64,000 nucleotides of DNA from Trichobilharzia regenti. Lineage: Eukaryota; Platyhelminthes; Trematoda; Strigeidida; Schistosomatidae. The notes below the pieces were generated by a model, which did not search any database, was not told the origin of the DNA, and saw nothing but the letters and a program-made list of their open reading frames with translations. The position numbers were made by a program, and so were the translations under genes. Location of the stretch: contig OX235263.1 in the NCBI GenBank assembly GCA_944472135.2, forward strand, positions 83,856,721 through 83,920,720. The letters are read 5' to 3'. Positions 57,501 through 64,000 of the stretch are shown piece by piece; position 1 is the stretch's first letter, and each line of letters opens with the position of its first letter.

Positions 57501-60500
57501 TTACGCACTATATTTAAATAAAGGCATTATCAAACCCCAAAGAATGCAGGAGAAACCGTGAGAAAGTTAGTGATCCTAGACCCATGGAATAATCTTTACA
57601 AACGAAGCTATTCATGATTCTGGTGGACTAGATCATGTGACAAGTTGTGAGTAGTGAGAAAACAAGAAGGTTCTACAAAATATGGACTTCGTGCAGAATT
57701 TGTGTAATGTCACAAACACTGAGAGACATACAGATGAAAACCCTAACGTACGAACGCGACCACCACGCGACAACGGTTACAAGCAATAAAACAACGTGGG
57801 TACTTATATACACCAGTGTTGGTAAGTGTACACACGAGTTTGAGAAAACTATACACTTCACACATACCAAACTACAATAATGTTCATGTCCACAGCACAT
57901 ATTCACACTAGACAACAAAGTTTTTCCTACATTTCTGTTTAAATAATTTAGAATAAGTAGTAGTGATGGAAGAAATCTTATAGACTGAGACTGAAGTGTA
58001 ATCACCTGGAATATATTGCAGGACGAATGAAATGAAATAATACACGTACCTTCCCTTGAGACTTGGATTACTGCTTGAAATTTGAATTCCCAACGAACAA
58101 GAAACAAAACTTCAGGTTCCTTATCACTTCTACGTTGACGATGCGATGCATAATAACCAGTTGAAGTCAGTCTTTGTGCTCTTCCTTTTGTATGTCAGTG
58201 CGCCGTGTCAGTTGATTTGTCTATGTGTGTTCTTTCGTATTTTACAGGTGAAGCTGCCTTCCACGCTCCAATCCTTCAGTAATAATATAGAGCTTCTCAT
58301 CTGCATGCCAAATAGTCCGAGGTGAAAATTTAGCCCGGTTTTCTATGGAAACCCAGAGTACTCAGGTCACAGCATGTGACATGCTTGATGCCGCAGGCGA
58401 CAACAGTTAAGAAAGCAAGCAGATTAGTCAAACGGTATATACTACTGATTGATACAAATAGTTGGGAACTGCTGAAATCAAACATCAACGCTTTCTAACC
58501 AGACTGAGGTGTTCTAAACACCGGATGACCTTTTCGCTGGTCTGGAGACGGTCCCATGACCAGTTTGCAGTGATCAACCCAACTCTAACATTCCCAATAC
58601 GGTATATATATTTTTAAAATGATGCGAGTGCTATTCAGTGGATACTTTCACTTCATCTTAAAAATTCTTTAATTTGGTCCAATATGAGCACCTCTACAAA
58701 ATACAATGAGAACAGTAGGAATGATATTTCCATATTTTGACTTAGTCGTGTTCTCTGAGCTGGTTGATTGAATTGCAAAGCTTTCGTTGTCCTTTTAGAC
58801 AACAACATCTTCAGTGTCAATTTCTGTAATTCGTTTGAATTCTCTATGAAGGTGATATGATTGTATTTCTTGACGGTCAATGTCGTGATTGGTCGGTTAG
58901 CTAGTACAACTGGAAAGGAAGTTTGCAAATACCACATGAACTAATTGTTCAATTTTTAATTGTAATAATTATTCTACATTTTGTCTTTATAATTTCCCAT
59001 TTAGCACTTATGCAAACAAGCTCGCACTATATTGGTTGATATTAACTGGTCATGGGATCCAGGATAGCGTGCATTTCACCCTAACTGGGACTCGTCACTG
59101 GATGTACCTGCATTTCCCAGTGATTCAGTGATGTTGTTCCCAACGAGGCTTGAACCCTGTGTCCAGTCTCAAACGCCAAATCGTTATCCATTAGACCACT
59201 TGGGCCACGACAGCCACTTCTTATGCAACGGATCTTATTAATCAACTTACATGACCAGACGTCGTCGAAGCATCTGCATAAGGAGCCGACATGTCTACCT
59301 AAGACCGAGCACTTAGGTCTAATCAATCAGCAGGAAAATCTAAATTGAATTAAAGCTCTTACTCTGTTACAATGTTTCGCTATTTAACGCTGATGGCTTT
59401 ATCAAAGTAATTGGTGAGGGTGCATCTAACACCTTCCTTCAACAAACTAACATTGTCGAAATAAATATTTTTCACTTAACAATTCACACACACGCACACA
59501 CATCTGTCTCTAGTAATTCATTCACTTAACAACAATGCAGAATTACTTCATAGGGAAAAACTTTGATGGAGTTCATAAATACGAGATGAGGTTTTGTAAA
59601 TTCTCACTCACTTTTATTTTGGTTAAGTAACTGGTATTCAATACTGAGACGTGTGTTAGAACAACACCGTCATGCTTCTTGTTCGTTGGGGAATTCAAAT
59701 TTCCAGTAGTAATCCAAATCTCAAGGGAAGGTACGTGTATTATTTCATTTCATCTGCCCTACATTATATTCCAGGTGATTACACTTCAATCTCAGTCTAT
59801 TAGATTTCTTCCATTACTACTACTGTGGTGAGAGCTGGCTGCTAGCCAAAATTGGTAGACAGTAATTTACGTCAATGTTCAGCTCCCCAACGTTGGTCAT
59901 GAGAATAATAAGAACAAAGACTGACTCAACAACCAACCACAGCAGACTTTGCGTAGGCGGACACAATTCGCAGATAGATAATCTCAACTTCAAGAAACAG
60001 CCACAAAAAGATGAAAGATTAACGTTCAGCGATAAACCACCAATCAGAAGACTGTTGTTTGCTTACAATAAACTATAATGTACATGAGAATCTATAAACA
60101 GCTGTTGGTTTCTTTAATAAACGATTTGTTGCCTGACCTTGTCTTCTGCCGTCAAACTACTTCTACTACTTATTCTAAATTATTTAAACAGAAATGTAGG
60201 AAAAACTTTGTTGTCTAGTGTGAATAAGTGCTATGGACATGAACGTCATCATAGTTTAGTATGCGTGAAGTGTATGGTTTTCTTAAACTCGTGTATATAA
60301 GTACCTACGTACTTTTGTTTGTTATGACTGGAAGGGTGAATTCGCATTAGGCGTTTCAGTGCGAGGAGATCGTGATTACGTAAACTGCGGAGCAGTTGAA
60401 CATCGGAGGTGGGTCCTAGTATTGATAAAACTTTCAGAAAAAGGCGATAATGTCATTGATTTTGTTGTAATACACCTAAGCTATAAATCAGATGCATTGT

Positions 60501-62367
60501 ATGAGTAATTATACTCCCTTTGACTTCACTTGGTGGGAGTTTTCCCCACAAAAGTGAAAACAGGTGAGTGTGAGCCTCTGGCGCCTACAATCGTATTGGT
60601 GAACATGCAAGTACAGCAAGGAAGGCTGGAAAACCCTGACATCAAACCTATGATGTACATGGGTTCCAGATTCCGAAAGGACTAAGTGGCGTACAGACGT
60701 GATTTGGTAACTTGAAACCGTGGAAGTGTAGCTCCTGACGTCGTCTCCGTGCCTTGTGGGCCGGATATCAAACCCAGGAATGAACCCTCAAGACAATCAC
60801 TTGCTTCGGTCTAAACCTCCGGGTAGTTTGCAAGCCTTTGTATAAACTATAGGATTTTATGTGGTGCATCTCTTGATACCCATAAGGTAACAAGTTTGTG
60901 TTTTAATACAATAACTATTACCCGGTTGATAAGAGTGAGAGTAGATGCTGTGATGTTAGAAATTGTCAACTTAGTTTAAGTGAATTAGAGCCAATAAGTG
61001 AACATAAATGCGAAGTCAATCAGTCAGCTCTTCTATACAGGTCGCAAACTAGCACTGCGTGTCACGAAAACGATTTCCAACAAGCCACTGAAGACTTTTA
61101 TCAACAGCTGCTCACTTTGCTGGCCGACCGGCTGGCCAGAATCAATTAGCAACAAGAAACTCTGTTTTGATAAAGTCTCACAGTGTTATACAGTAATGTT
61201 TACTGATGACCACGTTTCAAGCACAATTTATTGCTCATAATCATATCAAGGTACTCACACGACTTCCTAACTTCATTTATATAGTTCCATTATTTTTCAC
61301 TTGATCTGATTGGCAGTAGTATTTTCCATATTTCAGGTATGAGTGATGACTCATTCCTATTGCATGTGTTTGGTGTAGACTCAATGAACAAGGATTCAGT
61401 AATCAACCTCTCTCTCCACCTATTTAGATTACTTTTTAGAATTTTAACCCTTTCCCACCCTATTGCGTGGCTGTGTGTTAACACAACAACTGCCAATCAA
61501 ATCAAGTGAAAAATAATGGAACTATATAAATGAAGTTAGGAAGTCGTGTGAGTACCTTGATATGATTATGAGCAATAAATTGTGCTTGAAACGTGGTCAT
61601 CAGTAAACATTACTGTATAACACTGTGAGACTTTATCAAAACAGAGTTTCTTGTTGCTAATTGATTCTGGCCAGCCGGTCGGCCAGCAAAGTGAGCAGCT
61701 GTTGATAAAAGTCTTCAGTGGCTTGTTGGAAATCGTTTTCGTGACACGCAGTGCTAGTTTGCGACCTGTATAGAAGAGCTGACTGATTGACTTCGCATTT
61801 ATGTTCACTTATTGGCTCTAATTCACTTAAACTAAGTTGACAATTTCTAACATCACAGCATCTACTCTCACTCTTATCAACCGGGTAATAGTTATTGTAT
61901 TAAAACAATACGTAGGAGAAAATGGAGATGGATCGCGTATACATTGGGGAGGCCATCGAATGACATTGCGCGAAACGCAGGCCCATTGCTCGAGTGGATT
62001 CTTAATAGGAAGTGACGAGTGGGTCATCAGTGTGAGGGTGACATGGAAGAGAATGTGTGGGGAGGAGGTGATGGGCGACTATAGGCAATCGAGGCGTTAG
62101 TCAGCTGAACAGGATGGCAGAAAGTAGAACAAAGTGGAGATGTGTTGTTGGAGCCCTATGTTCCACTCCGAATCCAAGGGAATAATAATATTAAATGAAT
62201 AAACTCACGATATCCGGTCTACCGTCGGAATCTTTAACTTCGATGTATGGCTTTGATTGTATTCTGTTCAAATCTTCATGTAGTCCATCCAGTAAGAAAA
62301 CAAGTAATTCATGAGTATCATGTTGAGCATATCCAGAGAACTGACGAGCAATACGTGCAATTTCAAT
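42338..62367 (-). CDS. USP15-like: Ubiquitin carboxyl-terminal hydrolase, USP4/USP11/USP15 type (3' part, 7 exons)
   Basis: Cysteine protease (MEROPS C19) that removes ubiquitin from proteins, in cytosol and nucleus for the animal USP4/11/15 group. Exons, 5' to 3': 62,367-62,209; 56,568-56,254; 53,641-53,538; 51,363-50,945; 50,201-49,871; 45,910-45,715; 42,589-42,338. All junctions have AG acceptors and GT donors, and each phase fits the next exon (0, 0, 2, 1, 2, 0). Together they give about 590 residues: [30 protein letters not shown] and CNRC zinc-ribbon pairs, VVQLKRF, the catalytic His in [15 protein letters not shown], and an acidic tail. The DUSP and UBL domains and the catalytic Cys box must lie beyond 64,000. 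A variable insert with little homology separates the two halves of the catalytic domain, as in human USP4/15. One further exon between 56,254 and 53,641 may be missing. Confidence 0.9.
42590..45714 (-). other. USP intron, 3.1 kb, with repeat-like block
   Basis: AT-rich. Contains an (AAT)n-like run near 42,985-43,015, a 66-codon minus-strand ORF (43,325-43,525) that I cannot assign, and a higher-GC repeat-like block (44,173-45,430) described separately. No exon-like segment with matching phase was seen. Confidence 0.5.
44173..45430 (+). repeat. Higher-GC dispersed repeat-like block
   Basis: Base composition differs from the surrounding intron. The segment 44,330-44,520 is recognisably similar, same strand, to 60,655-60,840 (shared GGG(C/T)TCCAGA, GGCGTA, GGAGCTCCTGA-like and GGTCTGAACGCCCAGGCAG versus GGTCTAAACCTCCGGGTAG). 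Its tail ends TTTAAGTAAATAAATAA. It looks like two old copies of one dispersed element; there is no protein homology that I recognise. Confidence 0.4.
45715..45910 (-). CDS. USP15-like: USP exon: catalytic His box
   Basis: 196 nt, phase 2 in, phase 0 out. Contains [21 protein letters not shown] with the catalytic His, then WYYFDDSS with the acidic residue that completes the triad in USPs, ending DPSKIV. The donor is GTAAGT at 45,714. It joins the previous exon as EFPL-T-GLDLTSQ, matching DFPI-N-DLDMSEF in human USP15. Confidence 0.92.
46505..46600 (+). repeat. tRNA-like SINE fragment
   Basis: GGTTCGAGTCC is a perfect B-box and the 40 bp upstream could be a degenerate tRNA body. No clear tail or target duplication. 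Confidence 0.35.
47020..47250. repeat. Low-complexity TG/TA-rich tract
   Basis: TGTGTGTGTGTGTATG near 47,018-47,033 and repeated ATATAT/TATATG words up to about 47,250, inside a USP intron. Confidence 0.6.
47700..49680 (+). mobile_element. 5'-truncated non-LTR retrotransposon in USP intron (antisense to gene)
   Basis: An RT-coding remnant followed by a 3' tail ending TTTGGAATAAAGCAGATTATTATTATCATTA at about 49,645-49,672. It differs from the CR1-like copies A-C in protein sequence, so it is another family of the CR1/Jockey/Rex group. It is inserted in the intron between the exons at 49,871 and 45,910, in the opposite orientation to the gene. Confidence 0.8.
47820..49343 (+). pseudogene. Reverse transcriptase remnant (intron non-LTR element)
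   Basis: Open pieces 47,867-48,646, 48,612-48,932 and 48,841-49,343. Motifs: [37 protein letters not shown] (first catalytic Asp region), [13 protein letters not shown], and a mutated catalytic box KYTDDL, where Thr stands in place of the usual Ala of YADD. The N-terminal endonuclease is absent. Frameshifts near 48,640 and 48,930. Non-functional. Confidence 0.8.
49871..50201 (-). CDS. USP15-like: USP exon: second zinc-ribbon half and LKRF block
   Basis: 331 nt, phase 1 in (T|GT), phase 2 out (AC|G). Encodes SLDCFERF-like LSDCFERF, then [21 protein letters not shown] with the second CxxC of the zinc ribbon, [12 protein letters not shown], and [11 protein letters not shown]. The corresponding human text is WYCPNC...LPPVLVVHLKRF. 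The acceptor has a long T run (CCTTTTTTTTGTAG). Confidence 0.92.
50202..50944 (-). other. USP intron, 0.74 kb
   Basis: No gene or repeat recognised. Confidence 0.5.
50945..51363 (-). CDS. USP15-like: USP exon: variable insert within the catalytic domain
   Basis: 419 nt, phase 2 in (AG|C), phase 1 out. Begins [14 protein letters not shown], corresponding in position to SLFGQPFLMAVP of human USP15, then a strand with [18 protein letters not shown] Ser/Gly/Pro/Glu-rich, probably disordered insert follows ([20 protein letters not shown]), in the same place as the long linker of USP4/15. Confidence 0.85.
51364..53537 (-). other. USP intron, 2.2 kb, with an RTE fragment
   Basis: Holds the RTE remnant at 52,165-52,985 and (CA)n tracts near 53,167-53,182 and 53,305-53,322. 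Nothing exon-like was seen. Confidence 0.5.
52165..52985 (+). mobile_element. 5'-truncated SR2-like RTE fragment
   Basis: Begins in the thumb region ([18 protein letters not shown]), continues through [11 protein letters not shown] and [21 protein letters not shown], and ends in GTTGAAGCCCTATGTTCAAG followed by AATAATAATTATT. The 3' end agrees with the RTE at 36.5-38.06 kb and with 61,912-62,195. Full of stops. Confidence 0.75.
53538..53641 (-). CDS. USP15-like: USP exon: short linking exon
   Basis: 104 nt, phase 0 in, phase 2 out; acceptor TTTTATTTTTCAAG, donor GTAAGTG. Encodes about 34 residues including [18 protein letters not shown], which fits the YVFEI...IIPVCLRE stretch of human USP15 in position. 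Phase continuity with the next exon (IND|S|IGQG) supports it. Confidence 0.78.
54430..54553 (-). mobile_element. tRNA-derived SINE copy with a different body
   Basis: Minus strand GGTGGCATAGCGGTTAGGAC and GGTCCGGGGTTTAACC match the tRNA-like head of the SINE at 13,446-13,645 almost base for base, but the sequence after the head (GCACTCCCCTACCTCGG) differs. The B-box is slightly degenerate. Confidence 0.65.
54945..55260 (+). pseudogene. Penelope-like element fragment: GIY-YIG endonuclease part
   Basis: One frame reads [33 protein letters not shown] and [14 protein letters not shown] up to LLLSWPSVE. The R..L..RAREH and HL..TGH pattern is that of a GIY-YIG nuclease as found at the C-terminus of Penelope-like elements. 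One internal stop (near 55,108). No RT part nearby. Confidence 0.6.
56254..56568 (-). CDS. USP15-like: USP exon: first zinc-ribbon half
   Basis: 315 nt, 105 residues, phase 0 on both sides; acceptor TTAATTAAG, donor CAG|GTAAAA. Encodes [20 protein letters not shown], then [23 protein letters not shown], with the first CxxC of the zinc ribbon, and a beta-rich region [11 protein letters not shown]. Matches human VAEEAW...RNDSIIVD and VCPECAKISVTFDPF. Confidence 0.93.
56937..57100 (+). mobile_element. Diverged tRNA-derived SINE
   Basis: TGGTGACGCAGTTAGGACGC and CACATGGTCCTGGACCC match the tRNA-like head, and ATATCACATGCTGAAAATTC...GTTGTACCAAAATAC matches the body, of the SINE at 13,446-13,645 in the same order. 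More diverged than that copy; no clean target duplication. Confidence 0.6.
57110..57260 (+). pseudogene. Possible Penelope-like 3' fragment
   Basis: A frame reading [18 protein letters not shown] then YQPIRRKS resembles the segment after the GIY-YIG core in Penelope-like elements (EAW...INRHI...Y..IR). Short and with stops. Confidence 0.35.
57800..58105. repeat. Repeat, inverted relative to 59,680-60,315
   Basis: Reverse complement of 59,680-59,823 plus 60,163-60,315, i.e. the second copy is split by a 339-bp insert. Identity is good over most of the length, with scattered differences. No protein homology; ORFs here on both strands are short and unsupported. Confidence 0.65.
59135..59220 (-). 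repeat. tRNA-like sequence, probably SINE head
   Basis: Minus strand GTGGCCCAAGTGGTCTAATGG (A-box region) and GGGTTCAAGCC (B-box) spaced about 38 bp apart, with GTTGGGAAC after it. Pairing of the acceptor stem is poor, so a functional tRNA is unlikely; a SINE head of a second family is more likely. Confidence 0.45.
59824..60162. mobile_element. Solo-LTR-like insertion, 339 bp
   Basis: Interrupts the repeat copy 59,680-60,315, which is continuous at 57,800-58,105. Starts TGTGGTGAGAGC and is flanked by CTACTAC on both sides (59,817-59,823 and 60,163-60,169). It contains an AATAAACG motif (about 60,117) near its right part, as expected for the R region of an LTR. No internal coding sequence. 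Family unknown. Confidence 0.5.
60655..60840 (+). repeat. Second copy of the dispersed repeat seen at 44,330-44,520
   Basis: Diverged match over about 180 bp in the same orientation (see the entry at 44,173). Higher GC than the neighbouring intron. Confidence 0.35.
60900..61906. repeat. 1-kb palindrome, 419-bp arms, about 169-bp spacer
   Basis: 60,900-61,318 and 61,488-61,906 are nearly identical reverse complements: both give the same 80-codon frame, on + at 60,998 and on - at 61,566. Each arm carries an RTE fragment ([20 protein letters not shown] equivalents at about 61,090-61,147). The spacer 61,319-61,487 is unique. It is inside the 5.6-kb USP intron. Confidence 0.85.
61912..62195 (+). 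repeat. RTE 3' end fragment
   Basis: TACGTAGGAGAAAATGGAGATGG to GGAGCCCTATGTTCCACTCC and AATAATAATATTAAATG; collinear with the end of the RTE fragment at 52,690-52,985. It lies directly beside the palindrome whose arms contain the preceding RTE segment, so one RTE copy appears to have been rearranged. Confidence 0.7.
62209..62367 (-). CDS. USP15-like: USP exon: QFSGY/HEL block (5'-most exon in window)
   Basis: 159 nt, 53 residues, phase 0 on both sides; acceptor AAAATTTTCAG, donor ATC|GTGAGT. Encodes [19 protein letters not shown], then [10 protein letters not shown] and KDSDGRPD, the highly conserved QQD/C-like and [10 protein letters not shown] blocks of the USP palm. His replaces the usual Cys/Ser before ELL (HELL versus QELL). 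The preceding exon, with the catalytic Cys, is not in the window. Confidence 0.92.
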
Positions 62368-64000
62368 CTGAAAATTTTGATATCAAAAGACGAGAAAAAA
62401 AGGTAGTAGAAAGAGATTCACCGGAAAACTACAAACAAATTCATTCACTATGTCAAAGTAGAATGATATGATACCAGGAAACTAGAGAGGTATAAAATAA
62501 ATCCCTCACAAAAACAATAAACACGAATGATTCGTGTTCATGTTTTCGGGTTAGAACATCAAGAAATGGGAATTCAATGTCACTGTGAAATGAATTCACA
62601 AAACCTTCATAATTGAGGTAAACCACCTTATGTCTCTCTAGATGTGCAGTTATTTATAAGAAACTCTGATAAGTTCCACCCACCACCACATGTTTAAACG
62701 GCTGAAGAACTAGTCTGACCATATTCTTAACTTTTCCCCTTTGCATTCATAGTGTGAAAGAAGTACGCAAGTCAGAGATTTATGCAAGACGACATATAAA
62801 TGACAAGATTGAAATCATTAAAGGTCTTTCAGTAATATTGCTTCCCCTTGTGTATGAACAACGGTTATCCACCCCACCCCACACCCCAATAGAACCATAT
62901 GGTAATAATTAATATCTTAAGAAAATTGTTGGGGATTATGTATGATCACTCACTACAGAAGTATATTGTTTAGCAAGAAATTATTGTTTCAAGCAGTTCA
63001 TAAGTAGAGATATGGTCAAGAAAGCTACAATAGTAGCTCCTCAGTAATAATCAAACACTCATCAACAATAATAAAACTATAAAATGAAAATCCCTCAAAA
63101 ATTAATCTATGGAGTTAATTTCATAGAGATGAAATTTATTACTTAAAATACTAAACCGTCTATAATCCAGTCACAACGTTAAACAATTAGCTGAACTCAT
63201 TGAAGCTTAGATAACTTTTCAATTTTTTGCACGGTAATTTAGACACATACACACACGCTGAAAAGTGTGTCTACGATTTAAGAGGCTGTTTTTCTTTAGA
63301 CATGCAAAGATTGTGAGTGATAATATCAAAAAACGAATTAAAAATACACCAACTTCAATCATAAATTCCATCTTATAAACTTAAGCAGTCAGTGAGAAAT
63401 AGTACTTGTGAACAAGTTTGCTCAAAATATACCAGTCATGTGATCTAGTAATCAATGTACGCTAAATAAGAATTCCAAACAGATAAACCGTGCATTCATG
63501 ATCTGGGTTTCTTCTGAAGAAGGAAACTAGAATCTAGTGATGCGCTAGAAGTGATTGACTGGGGAGCATGCAAATTACTCATATGAAAAGATTAAACTGT
63601 TAGTTTTAATAATACCCACTTAAAAAATAAACTCAAACGAAAAGAAATTAATTTAACAACCCAGTATACAGATGACAGTGAAATTTATTAGTTTGAAATT
63701 ATTGTGTAAGTAAAGTGTTATTAAGAGATAGCTCCGGTAGCAAAGACAAACATTGTCAGTGAAGAAGTTTCATCCTGTTACTCTTGTTTACCAATATATC
63801 TGTTCTGATCAAAGTCAAAGTACGAACATAGCTGCAGAATAATATGAGGTCGTATTATTTTGCGGATTCTCTTCAACTGCGCATACATCCTAACTAGATC
63901 AATTATATGTTACAAAATGGTCCCTGAAAAATACTTCTTTTTACAATGACTTCAAGTTATAGATAGAGAGTATAAGCATAAGCAACATAATTTCAAGGAT
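62368..64000 (-). other. USP intron (upstream part), no feature recognised
   Basis: I searched by eye for the minus-strand NLGNTCFMN (catalytic Cys) block and for other USP N-terminal motifs and found none. AT-rich, with no transposon protein or SINE boxes. Confidence 0.5.

Larger units (their letters stand above)
56569..62208 (-). other. USP intron, 5.6 kb, repeat-rich
   Basis: Holds SINE copies (56,937 and 59,135), Penelope-like traces (57,110), an inverted repeat pair (57,800/59,680), a solo-LTR-like insertion (59,824), a dispersed repeat (60,655), a palindrome (60,900-61,906) and an RTE 3' end (61,912). No exon-like segment was found. Confidence 0.5.

Noticed and set aside
59135..59220. 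Functional tRNA gene on the minus strand
   Set aside because: A and B boxes are present but acceptor and anticodon stems do not pair well; better explained as a SINE head.
62368..64000. USP catalytic Cys-box exon within the window
   Set aside because: No minus-strand NLGNTCFMN-like sequence could be found; it must lie beyond 64,000.

Overview
The window looks like genomic DNA of a digenean trematode, most likely a schistosome (Schistosomatidae). This rests on AT-rich sequence, short exons separated by kilobase introns, and a mobile-element set typical of schistosomes: BEL/Pao, a CsRn1/Boudicca-type gypsy with an unusual Cys-His box, CR1-like and RTE (SR2-like) non-LTR elements, Penelope-like remnants and tRNA-derived SINEs. 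I see no prokaryotic genes, RNA operons or CRISPR arrays.

Positions 1-41,300 are almost entirely nested mobile elements. A decayed CR1-like copy (1-2,590, +) is followed by a BEL/Pao-derived element that lacks its own pol (2,602-13,955, +). That element is split by a 0.57 kb hairpin insertion (4,067-4,641) and by a nearly complete, opposite-strand BEL/Pao element (4,711-11,633, -), and its 3' LTR carries a SINE (13,446-13,645, -). More Pao fragments follow: LTR(+), gag(+) and LTR(-) (15,401-16,566), then a 4.5 kb inverted duplication (16,816-21,300). This carries a 592-codon ORF that fuses Gag-like, novel acidic and pol-tail segments. Two CR1-like copies lie head to head: a nearly full-length one (21,300 to about 27,420, -) and a deleted one (27,536-32,665, +). 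An SR2-like RTE element (about 32,700-38,060, +) is split by an internally deleted gypsy element with two 301-bp LTRs and a CAAT target duplication (33,231-36,511, -). A second, older gypsy copy lies at 39,276-41,270 (-).

Positions 42,338-62,367 (-) hold the one recognisable host gene: the 3' part of a USP4/USP11/USP15-type ubiquitin carboxyl-terminal hydrolase. Seven exons with matching splice phases were assembled by eye. They run from just upstream of the QFSGY/HEL region, through both zinc-ribbon CxxC pairs and the catalytic His box, to the stop codon. The N-terminal exons, including the catalytic Cys box, lie beyond position 64,000. The introns contain non-LTR, RTE, Penelope-like and SINE remnants, a solo-LTR-like insertion, microsatellites and a 1 kb palindrome.

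The most unusual content is the pol-less BEL/Pao derivative with its own long chimeric ORF, together with the number of fold-back structures of different sizes (4.07-4.64, 16.8-21.3 and 60.9-61.9 kb, plus the head-to-head CR1 pair). Some of these could be assembly products; others are supported by age-related divergence between arms.
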